Translations under genes and position numbers: made by a program
Source of the DNA: Gammaproteobacteria bacterium
GTDB lineage: Bacteria; Pseudomonadota; Gammaproteobacteria; UBA6429; Thiohalophilaceae
Direction: 5' to 3'
NCBI GenBank assembly: GCA_013152045.1
Contig: JAADGZ010000134.1
Location: 1-6,219, forward strand
DNA length: 6,219 nucleotides
The notes under the pieces: model-generated
Seen by the model: the letters and a program-made list of their open reading frames with translations, nothing else
Databases searched by the model: none
What the model was told of the DNA's origin: nothing
Part shown: positions 1 through 6,219 of the stretch, piece after piece
How the letters are laid out: every line of letters begins with the position of its first letter
Position numbering within the stretch: the stretch's first letter is position 1

Positions 1-3000
1 CAACAAGCCCTTACCGATCAAGCCTTCAGTAGTGGACAATCCTTCGAGCTGGAACAGGCGGATGATAATGAGATTAAACGACGCGCCATGCAGGACTGGT
101 GGCGACAGCGCACCTATAAGTTGGAGCGCAATGAACTAGCCGACTTCAATCAAATATTCACCGATTTTGACAGCCTGAACGAACGTCTTGAACCTTTGCT
201 CAAAGTACCGGCACCGACACTACAACCTGCGCCAGCCAAGGATATGAGTCAGGCTGAAAATGAATTACATACGCAGCTAAAATCTCTTGCCAAGCTATGG
301 CAAGAACAGGGCGATGAAACCCGTGAACTGTTACTTAATCACACGGCATTGAGTCGAACTAAAAACAACGGGCAAAATAAAGAAAACCTGACATCAGTAT
401 TGGATGAACTGGACAAACTGCTATGTCAAGATTCGCCTGTCCTGCCCCCGGCCAATCTTCTACCGCGAATCGCCCATAATCAACTCCAGTTCAAAAAAAC
501 CGGCAAGAATATATCTGACTTCGATCGTGAACCTTTCTACCAGGCCGAACACCTGCTTGCACTCATGGCGTCATTACAATACAAACGGCTGGTGTTCGAA
601 CTGGCCAACGCATGTGATTATGTTCTAGATCAGATCACGGCCATAAAACAACGCCAGGGACTGCTTTCCTTCGACGACATGATCAAACAACTGCACATCG
701 CCCTGCACAAGCAAGACCAGGCCGCCGATGAATTGTCCCGCCGACTGGCAACCCAGTACCCGCTGATACTGGTGGATGAATTTCAGGATACGGATAACTT
801 GCAGTACGCTATTTTTAAACGCATCCATGCCGCCAGCAACAGCCACACGCTGATTATGATCGGCGATCCTAAACAAGCCATCTACGGTTTTCGTGGTGGT
901 GATATCTTCACCTACATGCAGGCACGCCGAGAGGCCAACCGGCGCTGGTCGCTATCTACCAACTGGCGCTCTACAGCAGAAATGATCGAGGCGGTAAACG
1001 ACCTGTTTAATGGCTTCAATACTTTTACCTATACCGATATTCCCTATGAAGCTTCACCCCCCGCGCCTGATGACAAGCGCAAAGCTCGCCCGCTGATCAT
1101 TGCCGGGAAACCTGAACCTGCACTACTGATACAAGATCTGCCACGCAAGGATGATGGCAGAGCGGATAACAAAGATAATACATATGATCATGTACACCAG
1201 GTTGTCGCCCAGCGTATAGCCAAACTGCTGGGAAACAGTAAAGCGTATATTGGAGAAAAAAGACTACGTCCTGCTGACATCGCCATCCTGGTGCGAACCG
1301 GCAATGAAGCCAACAAAGTACGTCAAACCCTGCTTGAACAAGGAGTCCGTGCCGTCTCAGTAGGCAAGGACAATATTTGGAACAGTGATGAAGCCGATGG
1401 CCTGCGCCGCCTGCTGGAAGCGGCACTACTGCCCCAGGATCGTCAGCTGCTGAGACAGGCACTCAGCACTCCTCTTCTTAATCTGAACAGCGAAGAACTA
1501 CTCGCCATAATGACCTCGCCCCAACGCTGGGGAACCTGGGTGGAACTGATCCATACCACCGGCGATCTCTGGCATCAACGCGGCTTCATGCCAGCCTTTC
1601 AGGCTCTACTTTATGGCCTGGGACCGGTACTCGAGCCGACAACTAAAAATAACACGGCAAAACCAACCAGCTGGCTATTAAATATTGCCGATCCCGAGCG
1701 CAGCTTGACCAACCTGTTCCATCTTGCTGAACTGTTGCAACAGGCCAGCAAAGAACATCCCGGCGGCGAACCATTATTAGCATGGATGCAACAACAGCAA
1801 ACGCTGGAAAACCAGGAAGAACATCAACTACGTCTTGAAAGTGATGAGGAACTGGTAAAAATTGTCACCATACATGCCAGTAAAGGGCTGGAATTCCCCG
1901 TGGTATTCGTACCCTATCTATGGAGCTGCCGGCCAGCAGATCACAAAAACAATATCAGCATGTGCTGGCATGAGGAAAACAAGGGGGAGTTTCAGCACTA
2001 TTACAGCCCCTGGCTTGACAGCCAAAATCCTGCAATCAACGCTGCTGAGCATGAACGTCTAGCCGAGGATATCCGTCTGGCCTATGTCGCCCTGACCCGT
2101 GCTTGCTCACATTGCCATGTTTTTTTTGGTGCTGCCGGCAGTGGCAAAGGGCACGCCGGTCAAACTGCATTGGCCTGGCTGCTATCTAAGCGTGAAGAGG
2201 ATCTGGAACAGCAACGCTTTGAAATCAACTCCGCCGATATTTCACTGCAATCACTCATGGCTAAAGAAAATATCAGGCTTATCCCCGCGCAACAGGAATT
2301 AACACCCCAGCCAATCAGCATGGAAACAGCAACGGCCGAGTCACTCAAGGTGGAACAGATCAAGCGCAAGATACGCACTAATTGGCATATCAGTTCCTAC
2401 TCCGCCATGACTCGCAACGTACATCAAACTACCCGCATATCAGCCAAAACAGGCAGCGAAGACTTTGCCCTGAAATTTGAAGCCGGCGCGCATGTCGGCA
2501 ACTTTTTACATAGCCTGCTTGAATACATCGACCCCCATCAAGATCTGCTAACACAAATCAAACGCCGGGTGCCATCACTGTCTATACGCCACGGACTGAA
2601 TCCAAAACAGGATCCAGAGCCTCTGTGCGAATGGATGGATCATGTCCTGCACACCCCACTCAATGAAAATAGCATGACCCTTGCCAACGTAATGAAGGGA
2701 CACACGCTGCGTGAACTCGAATTTGACCTTAGCGCCAATAATGTTGAATGCAAACAACTTGATCCGCTACTCCAAAAACAAAGTAAAAATAAACTTCCAC
2801 CTTTGAATTTCAATAATTTCCAGGGCATGATTACCGGCGTCATTGACCTGGTCTTTGAGCACGCAGGCAAATACTTCATTGCTGATTACAAAAGCAACTT
2901 GCTCGGCAGGCAGCTTGAGGATTACACCGCCGAGAAACTCTCCGTTGAAATCGATGCTCGACGTTACGATTTGCAATACCTGATCTACACCCTCGCCCTG

Positions 3001-3195
3001 CATCGGCACCTGCGCCAGCACATTCAGGACTATCACTATGAACGGGATTTCGGCGGCGTATATTACCTGTTCCTGCGCGCGATGCGGCCAGAATCCGGCT
3101 CACATTATGGCGTGTACTTTAAGCGACCGGATGTCTCTCTAGTGGAAAAACTGGACAATGAAATCTTCGCTTATCGGCGGGAGAAAATCGCATGA
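1..3195 (+). CDS. recB: RecBCD subunit RecB: 3'-5' helicase and nuclease (5'-truncated by window edge)
   Basis: RecB is the ATP-driven 3'-5' helicase and sole nuclease subunit of RecBCD, which resects double-strand ends and loads RecA. The frame is open from base 1, and residues before the first ATG (position 88) already look like RecB, so that ATG is internal; 1064 residues are visible. SF1 (UvrD-like) motifs in order are: motif II LVDEFQDTD near residues 257-265, motif III GDPKQAIYGFRGGD near 288-301, motif IV STNWRST near 319-325, motif V TIHASKGLEFP at 623-633 and motif VI LAYVALTRA near 693-701. The C-terminal nuclease domain has H837, D949, D962 and K964 (IDLVF, DYKSN) and YDLQYxxY at 989-996. 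Adding about 118 puts these on E. coli H956 (within one residue), D1067, D1080, K1082, Q1110 and Y1114, so the nuclease looks intact and about 120 N-terminal residues, including Walker A, are missing. The stop overlaps recD. Identity is secure. Confidence 0.97.
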   Translation, partial: QQALTDQAFSSGQSFELEQADDNEIKRRAMQDWWRQRTYKLERNELADFNQIFTDFDSLNERLEPLLKVPAPTLQPAPAKDMSQAENELHTQLKSLAKLWQEQGDETRELLLNHTALSRTKNNGQNKENLTSVLDELDKLLCQDSPVLPPANLLPRIAHNQLQFKKTGKNISDFDREPFYQAEHLLALMASLQYKRLVFELANACDYVLDQITAIKQRQGLLSFDDMIKQLHIALHKQDQAADELSRRLATQYPLILVDEFQDTDNLQYAIFKRIHAASNSHTLIMIGDPKQAIYGFRGGDIFTYMQARREANRRWSLSTNWRSTAEMIEAVNDLFNGFNTFTYTDIPYEASPPAPDDKRKARPLIIAGKPEPALLIQDLPRKDDGRADNKDNTYDHVHQVVAQRIAKLLGNSKAYIGEKRLRPADIAILVRTGNEANKVRQTLLEQGVRAVSVGKDNIWNSDEADGLRRLLEAALLPQDRQLLRQALSTPLLNLNSEELLAIMTSPQRWGTWVELIHTTGDLWHQRGFMPAFQALLYGLGPVLEPTTKNNTAKPTSWLLNIADPERSLTNLFHLAELLQQASKEHPGGEPLLAWMQQQQTLENQEEHQLRLESDEELVKIVTIHASKGLEFPVVFVPYLWSCRPADHKNNISMCWHEENKGEFQHYYSPWLDSQNPAINAAEHERLAEDIRLAYVALTRACSHCHVFFGAAGSGKGHAGQTALAWLLSKREEDLEQQRFEINSADISLQSLMAKENIRLIPAQQELTPQPISMETATAESLKVEQIKRKIRTNWHISSYSAMTRNVHQTTRISAKTGSEDFALKFEAGAHVGNFLHSLLEYIDPHQDLLTQIKRRVPSLSIRHGLNPKQDPEPLCEWMDHVLHTPLNENSMTLANVMKGHTLRELEFDLSANNVECKQLDPLLQKQSKNKLPPLNFNNFQGMITGVIDLVFEHAGKYFIADYKSNLLGRQLEDYTAEKLSVEIDARRYDLQYLIYTLALHRHLRQHIQDYHYERDFGGVYYLFLRAMRPESGSHYGVYFKRPDVSLVEKLDNEIFAYRREKIA
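3179..3195 (+). promoter_or_regulatory. recD ribosome binding site and recB-recD ATGA stop/start overlap
   Basis: GGGAG at 3179-3183 lies eight bases before the recD ATG at 3192. That ATG shares bases with the recB stop TGA (3193-3195), giving the ATGA arrangement typical of translational coupling. The Shine-Dalgarno match and the coupling support this start for recD and suggest that RecB and RecD are made from one transcript in linked amounts, as expected for subunits of one complex. Coupling itself is inferred, not shown. Confidence 0.75.
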
Positions 3196-5024
3196 CTATT
3201 TTTACCAGGCTACAACAAGCCGCGCTTTCGCCACTGGCACAACAGTTTTCCCGTTTCTGTGCCGAGCTGGATAGCAACGCCAGCGAGCTGGCCCTGGCTA
3301 CCGCCGCCTTACTTGCTGAGCACAACAGCCATGGCGATACTTGCCTTGAATTAAGATCACTGGCAGGAGAAAGCCTACTAAAAGATGAAAATAATACCTG
3401 CCTGCTCACAGCTCCCGATCACGAGACCTGGAAAAAAGCCCTGGCATGTACCTTTGTCGGTAAGCCGGGAGACTATCAACCATTAATCCTCGATGCTGAA
3501 CGTCTATATTTGCACCGCCACTGGCGTGAAGAACAAATTATTACCCAGGCACTAAACAATCGTTACGGCAGGCTTGATTTTGACGCTGCCAAACTCAAGC
3601 AACGCCTGGATAAATTATTTAAAAAACTATCACCAGACGACCATGCCTACAGCCAAAAACTAGCGGCGGCCATGGCACTCAGCCGCCATCTGACTATTAT
3701 CACCGGTGGCCCTGGCACAGGCAAAACCACAACGGTCACAAAAATTCTCGCCTTGCTGCTGGAGCAACAAACCGAGTTACGCATCCGTCTGGCCGCACCC
3801 ACGGGCAAAGCCGCAGCCCGCCTGGTAGAAAGCATCGGCAAACAAATAGCCCAATTGTCAAAGCAAATCGACAATCAGATTCTCGACAAACTACCCAGGG
3901 AAGCCAGCACCATCCACCGATTGCTAGGCTGGCAACGGAATGGGTTCCAACATAATGCAGACAATCCCCTACCCTGCGACTGTCTGCTACTGGATGAATT
4001 CTCTATGGTTGACCAGGGCTTGATGGCAAGCCTGCTCACGGCACTGCCCGAGCACTGCCGCATCATCCTCCTGGGTGACCGCGATCAACTCTCCTCAGTA
4101 GAAGCCGGCAGCGTACTCGGCGACCTCACCGGACACGGTAGAAAACTGTATATTTCTAACCTGCGCGCCAAGGAACTGAGCAGCCTGATAGATGAACTGC
4201 CCGCAGATCTTGTTGCCGAGGAGATCCCGGCCATTGCCGATCATATCGCCCAGCTCACCCATAGTTACCGATTTACCAGCGGCGGCGGGATTGGCCAACT
4301 CGCTAATGCGGTCAACACCGGCAATGCTGATGCCGTCATCGAGCTGCTGAATCAACCGAATGATCAACTGAGCTGGATCGAAGCAATTGGTAAACAACCC
4401 GGCCAGAGTGTTATCGACTGGGCTGTTGAGCACTATAAACCTATCTTCGCAGCAGCAAACGCAAAAGAAGCTCTGAAAATATTTGAATCCGTACGCGTAC
4501 TCACCGCCCTACGCGAAGGCTCATGGGGTGAAATCGCGATTCGAGAACGCCTGGAAACACGCCTGAAAAATGATGGCTTAATCGACAACAAAGACGACAG
4601 CCCGAGCAAGGGACTACCCCTGATCATCCGCCGCAATGATCGGGAAACCGGTCTGTTCAATGGCGACACCGGCATCTTCTGGCCAGATGACAATGGCATG
4701 ATCATGGCGTGGTTTCCAAGCAGTGGTGAGAACACTGATCTTGACCCCTTCTCGCTTCACCAGCTTCCTGAATGGCAACCCGCCTGGGCACTCACCGTAC
4801 ACCGCAGTCAGGGATCAGAATACGCCAAGGTGTTACTGCTTCTGCCACCACTAGACTCAGTCGTGGTTAGCCGTGAGTTGATTTATACCGGCATTACACG
4901 CGCGGTCAATCACTGCACCATTGTTGCCGTTAAAACACAATTTTCTCAATCAATAAAATACCAGGTTAAGCGACTATCGGGCCTCAGCGAACGAATTGGC
5001 TGGCCAGAAAAAAAACAGAACTAA
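3192..5024 (+). CDS. recD: RecBCD subunit RecD: 5'-3' DNA helicase
   Basis: RecD is the fast 5'-3' SF1B helicase of the RecBCD complex. It moves on the strand opposite RecB, and in E. coli it is required for nuclease activity and Chi regulation. The 610 residues match the E. coli length (about 608), so the gene is complete. An N-terminal domain that contacts RecC in known structures (about residues 1-150) is followed by Walker A GGPGTGKTT at 172-180 (Lys178), motif Ia AAPTGKAAARL near 200-210, Walker B LLLDEFSMVD with D268-E269, motif III LGDRDQLSSVEAGSVLGDL near 296-314, SYRF preceding a GGGIGQLA segment, and a late LFNGDTG element. Near the C terminus are motif V TVHRSQGSEYAKV and motif VI ELIYTGITRA. 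The order and spacing are those of RecD1 of RecBCD rather than the RecC-independent RecD2. The start is set by the ATGA overlap with recB and by GGGAG upstream. An A8 run lies close to the stop codon. No defect was seen. Confidence 0.97.
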   Translation: MTIFTRLQQAALSPLAQQFSRFCAELDSNASELALATAALLAEHNSHGDTCLELRSLAGESLLKDENNTCLLTAPDHETWKKALACTFVGKPGDYQPLILDAERLYLHRHWREEQIITQALNNRYGRLDFDAAKLKQRLDKLFKKLSPDDHAYSQKLAAAMALSRHLTIITGGPGTGKTTTVTKILALLLEQQTELRIRLAAPTGKAAARLVESIGKQIAQLSKQIDNQILDKLPREASTIHRLLGWQRNGFQHNADNPLPCDCLLLDEFSMVDQGLMASLLTALPEHCRIILLGDRDQLSSVEAGSVLGDLTGHGRKLYISNLRAKELSSLIDELPADLVAEEIPAIADHIAQLTHSYRFTSGGGIGQLANAVNTGNADAVIELLNQPNDQLSWIEAIGKQPGQSVIDWAVEHYKPIFAAANAKEALKIFESVRVLTALREGSWGEIAIRERLETRLKNDGLIDNKDDSPSKGLPLIIRRNDRETGLFNGDTGIFWPDDNGMIMAWFPSSGENTDLDPFSLHQLPEWQPAWALTVHRSQGSEYAKVLLLLPPLDSVVVSRELIYTGITRAVNHCTIVAVKTQFSQSIKYQVKRLSGLSERIGWPEKKQN

Positions 5025-5036
5025 TCCTGCAAATAA

Positions 5037-5063
5037 AAAGCCGCCGGATTTCCCGGCGGCTTT
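5037..5063. terminator. Intrinsic terminator downstream of recD, probably bidirectional
   Basis: There is a perfect 11-bp stem (AAAGCCGCCGG at 5037-5047 and CCGGCGGCTTT at 5053-5063) with a five-base loop, starting 13 bases after the recD stop. Reading rightward, the stem is followed by only three T bases and then ACAG, a weak U tract. Reading leftward, the stem runs into CTTTTTATTT, a better one. It most likely ends the recBD transcript and also blocks leftward transcription from entering recD antisense. The hairpin is directly visible; termination strength is inferred. Confidence 0.85.
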
Positions 5064-5102
5064 ACAGAAAAGTGGTAGACATCCATGTCACCCCCCTTAC
5101 CT

Positions 5103-5147
5103 CCCTGTGATGACAACCATACAAAATATATCTGTCATCTGATAGGG
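5103..5147. repeat. Imperfect inverted repeat in the recD downstream spacer
   Basis: GATGACA at 5109-5115 pairs with TGTCATC at 5133-5139 across a 17-base AT-rich loop. The outer arms CCCT (5103-5106) and AGGG (5144-5147) pair beyond a small internal loop of two against four bases. No T run follows on either strand, so it does not look like a terminator. It could be a protein-binding dyad, a structured RNA segment or chance. No partner gene depends on it in this window. Confidence 0.4.
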
Positions 5148-5191
5148 CGCGGCTGTAGGATTTTGCTGAAAGTTATGTAGTCATTGTCTGA

Positions 5192-5205
5192 CAGGGTTTA
5201 CCCTG
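5192..5205. repeat. Short palindrome CAGGGT-TT-ACCCTG
   Basis: Perfect six-base arms are separated by two bases. The loop is too small for an RNA hairpin with all six pairs, so if functional it is more likely a symmetric DNA-binding site. It lies between convergent gene ends, where a regulator would have no evident target, so chance remains likely. Confidence 0.35.
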
Positions 5206-5233
5206 ATTCTGGTAGTGAATGCGGTCGGAGTGA

Positions 5234-5248
5234 TTTAAAGACTTTAAA
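5234..5248. repeat. Short AT-rich palindrome TTTAAAG-A-CTTTAAA
   Basis: Perfect seven-base arms flank one central base, immediately beside the hairpin at 5250-5290. On the minus strand it lies just beyond that hairpin, so the T-rich bases used as the terminator U tract come partly from this element. Its symmetry may be incidental to that role. Confidence 0.35.
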
Positions 5249-5249
5249 A

Positions 5250-5290
5250 TAGCCCATTTACCAAGCCAGAAAGGCTCGGCAAATGGGCTA
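5250..5290 (-). terminator. Intrinsic terminator of the PEP-CTERM gene
   Basis: The 18-base arms (5250-5267 and 5273-5290) pair without gaps, with two mismatches (5260/5280 and 5263/5277) around a five-base loop. The outer ten pairs are perfect (TAGCCCATTT with AAATGGGCTA). Read on the minus strand it begins 18 bases after the TAA stop at 5309-5311, and the final stem base leads into ATTTTAAAG, a short T run. Position and orientation fit a Rho-independent terminator for the minus-strand gene. Confidence 0.8.
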
Positions 5291-5308
5291 TGAGTCTGAA
5301 TAGGCTAT

Positions 5309-6219
5309 TTACGACTGCTTGCGTCTGCGAGCAACGGCCAAGAATCCCAGCAAGCCGCTACCAAACAACCAGACGGCTGCCGGTACCGGTACTGTTGATG
5401 CACCAACTATGAAGTTGGTGTTGAATCCCTCACCCAGATGCTGTTCGGTTAGATCAAAGTAGAAGGCCATATCCAGTATTTTGCCAGAATCCACCAGATC
5501 ACCCCACAAACCATAATCCAACACGTTGTCATCGAAGTAACTTATAGCTGAGCCCAAACTGCTAAAGGTAATATCCGTCACCCATGTACCTTCTATATTC
5601 ATACGAAAGTGCAGACTTTCAAAACCATGTGTCCCGGATACTATTGGATCAAGCAGACCCACCATTAATTTGGTATTGGTCATATCGGTCATATCGATAT
5701 TGAAATCAAGCGAGCTGCTGTATAACACTCCGCCAGTTTCACTGCCGTTATCTGAGTAGGCTCCACCCAGCAAGCCCATAGCAAGTACATTATAGCCTGC
5801 CATCGCAGCTTCGGCATTCACGTTGCCGACTAGCGCAGCATCGGCATCCGCCTGACTGGGCAACAAAGTACCAAAGGCAACAGACTGCATTCCATCTGCC
5901 TGTGCCCGATCTGTTACCGCCTGGCCGATACTACTGCTAGCCGCAGCCTTGCTGGTAGCCGTGGCCCCGGTGGAATAGTTACCGGCAACATTGGCAAAGG
6001 CATAGCCTCGCGCATTATTGCGATTCCTTACGCGACCTGAAGCGGCATCAGCAAGGGCATAGCCATCGGTGCCGGTTGCGGTAGAGGAGGCATCGGCGCG
6101 GCCACTTCGGGCCGTACCTGCACCGGTTCCCCCCGTTGCGGTGGCCGTAGCGCGGGTATAGCCTCCACTGGTACCTTGCGCATGCGCCAAAGCATTGCCA
6201 CCTCGGCCCCCATTAAAGC
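5309..6219 (-). CDS. PEP-CTERM/VPxPA-type exosortase-sorted exported protein (5'-truncated by window edge)
   Basis: This is probably an exported protein whose C-terminal tail is recognised and cleaved by an exosortase in the inner membrane before release to the cell surface or extracellular matrix. The tail is diagnostic: VPVPA at visible residues 276-280, a hydrophobic stretch AAVWLFGSGLLGFLAVA (280-296), then RRRKQS at the terminus. The frame stays open to the right edge (302 whole codons visible). The only plausible in-window start is TTG at 6188-6190, and no signal peptide is present, so the true start lies outside. Visible residues 1-96 are low complexity, about two thirds Ala, Gly, Thr and Ser, with AxAxA alternation. 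Residues about 145-272 look like a beta-rich domain with aromatic and Asp-containing strands (for example FESLHFRMN and YFDDNVLDYG). I do not recognise a named family for this body, so no function beyond sorting is claimed. The gene converges on recD and has its own terminator. Confidence 0.9.
   Translation of the reverse strand, partial: FNGGRGGNALAHAQGTSGGYTRATATATGGTGAGTARSGRADASSTATGTDGYALADAASGRVRNRNNARGYAFANVAGNYSTGATATSKAAASSSIGQAVTDRAQADGMQSVAFGTLLPSQADADAALVGNVNAEAAMAGYNVLAMGLLGGAYSDNGSETGGVLYSSSLDFNIDMTDMTNTKLMVGLLDPIVSGTHGFESLHFRMNIEGTWVTDITFSSLGSAISYFDDNVLDYGLWGDLVDSGKILDMAFYFDLTEQHLGEGFNTNFIVGASTVPVPAAVWLFGSGLLGFLAVARRRKQS
5312..5392 (-). other. VPxPA/PEP-CTERM C-terminal sorting signal (protein region)
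   Basis: This stretch encodes the last 27 residues: the VPVPA motif, a hydrophobic membrane segment with WLFGSGLLG, and an Arg/Lys-rich end. In known PEP-CTERM families the short Pro-containing motif marks the exosortase cleavage region and the basic end anchors the tail on the cytoplasmic side. VPxPA rather than canonical PEP places it near the VPLPA-CTERM variant. Confidence 0.88.
5930..6217 (-). repeat. Ala/Gly/Thr/Ser-rich low-complexity coding region with GY-A-x-A units
   Basis: This covers visible residues 1-96 of the PEP-CTERM protein. By hand count about 65 of 96 residues are Ala, Gly, Thr or Ser. Three similar units start with Gly-Tyr at residues 19, 52 and 71 (GYTRATATA, GYALADAAS, GYAFANVAG), spaced 33 and 19 codons. 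They share the base motif ATAGCC on the plus strand at 6158, 6059 and 6002. The pattern suggests degenerate repeat expansion and may continue past the window edge. Alternating small residues fit an extended beta-type or flexible surface segment, which is an inference. Confidence 0.55.

Larger units (their letters stand above)
5064..5249. other. Convergent intergenic spacer with short inverted repeats, no gene found
   Basis: This spacer lies between the two terminators. I found no open frame of useful length with a convincing start, no tRNA-like fold and no clear promoter. It contains several small dyads: GACAT-CC-ATGTC at 5078-5089, a longer imperfect hairpin at 5103-5147, CAGGGT-TT-ACCCTG at 5192-5205 and TTTAAAG-A-CTTTAAA at 5234-5248. 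Two 13-base stretches (5135-5147 and 5184-5196) match at 10 positions. It may simply be the degraded 3' space of convergent genes. Confidence 0.5.

Noticed and set aside
88..90. The ATG at 88 as the true recB start.
   Set aside because: The frame is open to base 1 with RecB-like residues before it, and starting here would lose Walker A and other helicase parts. The gene is cut by the window edge.
1097..1462. A 121-codon antisense frame within recB, rich in Cys, Leu and His.
   Set aside because: It lies wholly within the conserved recB coding region, has no recognisable domain or ribosome binding site, and is typical shadow coding.
2128..2160. GAAGSGKG in RecB resembles a Walker A nucleotide-binding loop.
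   Set aside because: The residue after Lys is Gly rather than Ser/Thr, it follows motif VI in the linker region, and the real RecB Walker A belongs in the missing N-terminus. It is chance similarity.
5021..5086. A 21-codon minus-strand frame starting ATG at 5084-5086 with GGAGG-like bases upstream (5100-5104).
   Set aside because: The Shine-Dalgarno spacing of 13 bases is long, the frame runs through the terminator hairpin into the recD end, and its sequence is dictated by that hairpin. No support for a real peptide.
5205..5225. TGGTAGTGAATGC as a sigma-54 type -24/-12 promoter, sometimes found with PEP-CTERM genes.
   Set aside because: The spacing between the GG and GC elements is two bases too short, and the site lies downstream of, not upstream of, the PEP-CTERM gene.
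6188..6190. TTG as the start of the PEP-CTERM gene.
   Set aside because: The frame continues upstream with the same Gly-rich composition, and no signal peptide follows the TTG, which an exosortase substrate needs. It is most likely an internal Leu codon.
6028..6213. An ATG-started minus-strand frame of 61 codons overlapping the PEP-CTERM gene.
   Set aside because: Its Pro/Met-rich translation is what an Ala/Gly-rich gene gives when read out of frame. The overlapping frame continues to a diagnostic sorting tail and is clearly the coding one.
1..6219. Presence of the E. coli Chi octamer (GCTGGTGG), which would be notable beside recBD.
   Set aside because: I found no copy on either strand by reading. 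Chi sequence varies between organisms, so its absence here is not informative.

Overview
The window holds the end of a RecBCD operon and, converging on it, a gene for an exported surface-type protein. The recB reading frame is open from base 1, so its 5' end lies outside the window. It runs to 3195 and overlaps recD (3192-5024) by four bases. Both proteins match the classical RecB and RecD subunits of Gammaproteobacteria in length, motif order and active-site residues, so this is a complete-type RecBCD (exonuclease V) rather than AddAB. recC is not visible and would be expected upstream, outside the window.

The recD stop is followed within 13 bases by a GC-rich 11-bp hairpin (5037-5063). A 186-base spacer (5064-5249) follows, with several short inverted repeats and no convincing gene. 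A second long hairpin (5250-5290) lies just past the stop codon of the minus-strand gene and carries a T run on that strand, so the two operons end tail to tail, each with its own terminator.

From 5309 to the right edge, the minus strand encodes a protein whose start is outside the window. Its visible N-terminal part is rich in Ala, Gly, Thr and Ser with alternating Ala residues, followed by a more ordinary, probably beta-rich domain. It ends in a clear PEP-CTERM/VPxPA-type sorting tail: VPVPA, a hydrophobic segment, then RRRK. Such tails are processed by an exosortase, so the organism should carry an exosortase/EPS system elsewhere.

RecBCD plus a PEP-CTERM-type protein and moderate GC suggest an environmental, biofilm-forming Gammaproteobacterium (possibly a betaproteobacterium). 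The genus cannot be named from this sequence. RecB and RecD act together in the cytoplasm on DNA ends. The PEP-CTERM gene is probably an unrelated neighbour acting at the cell envelope. No new defence or mobile system is visible. The points most worth a second look are the low-complexity PEP-CTERM protein and the structured convergent spacer.
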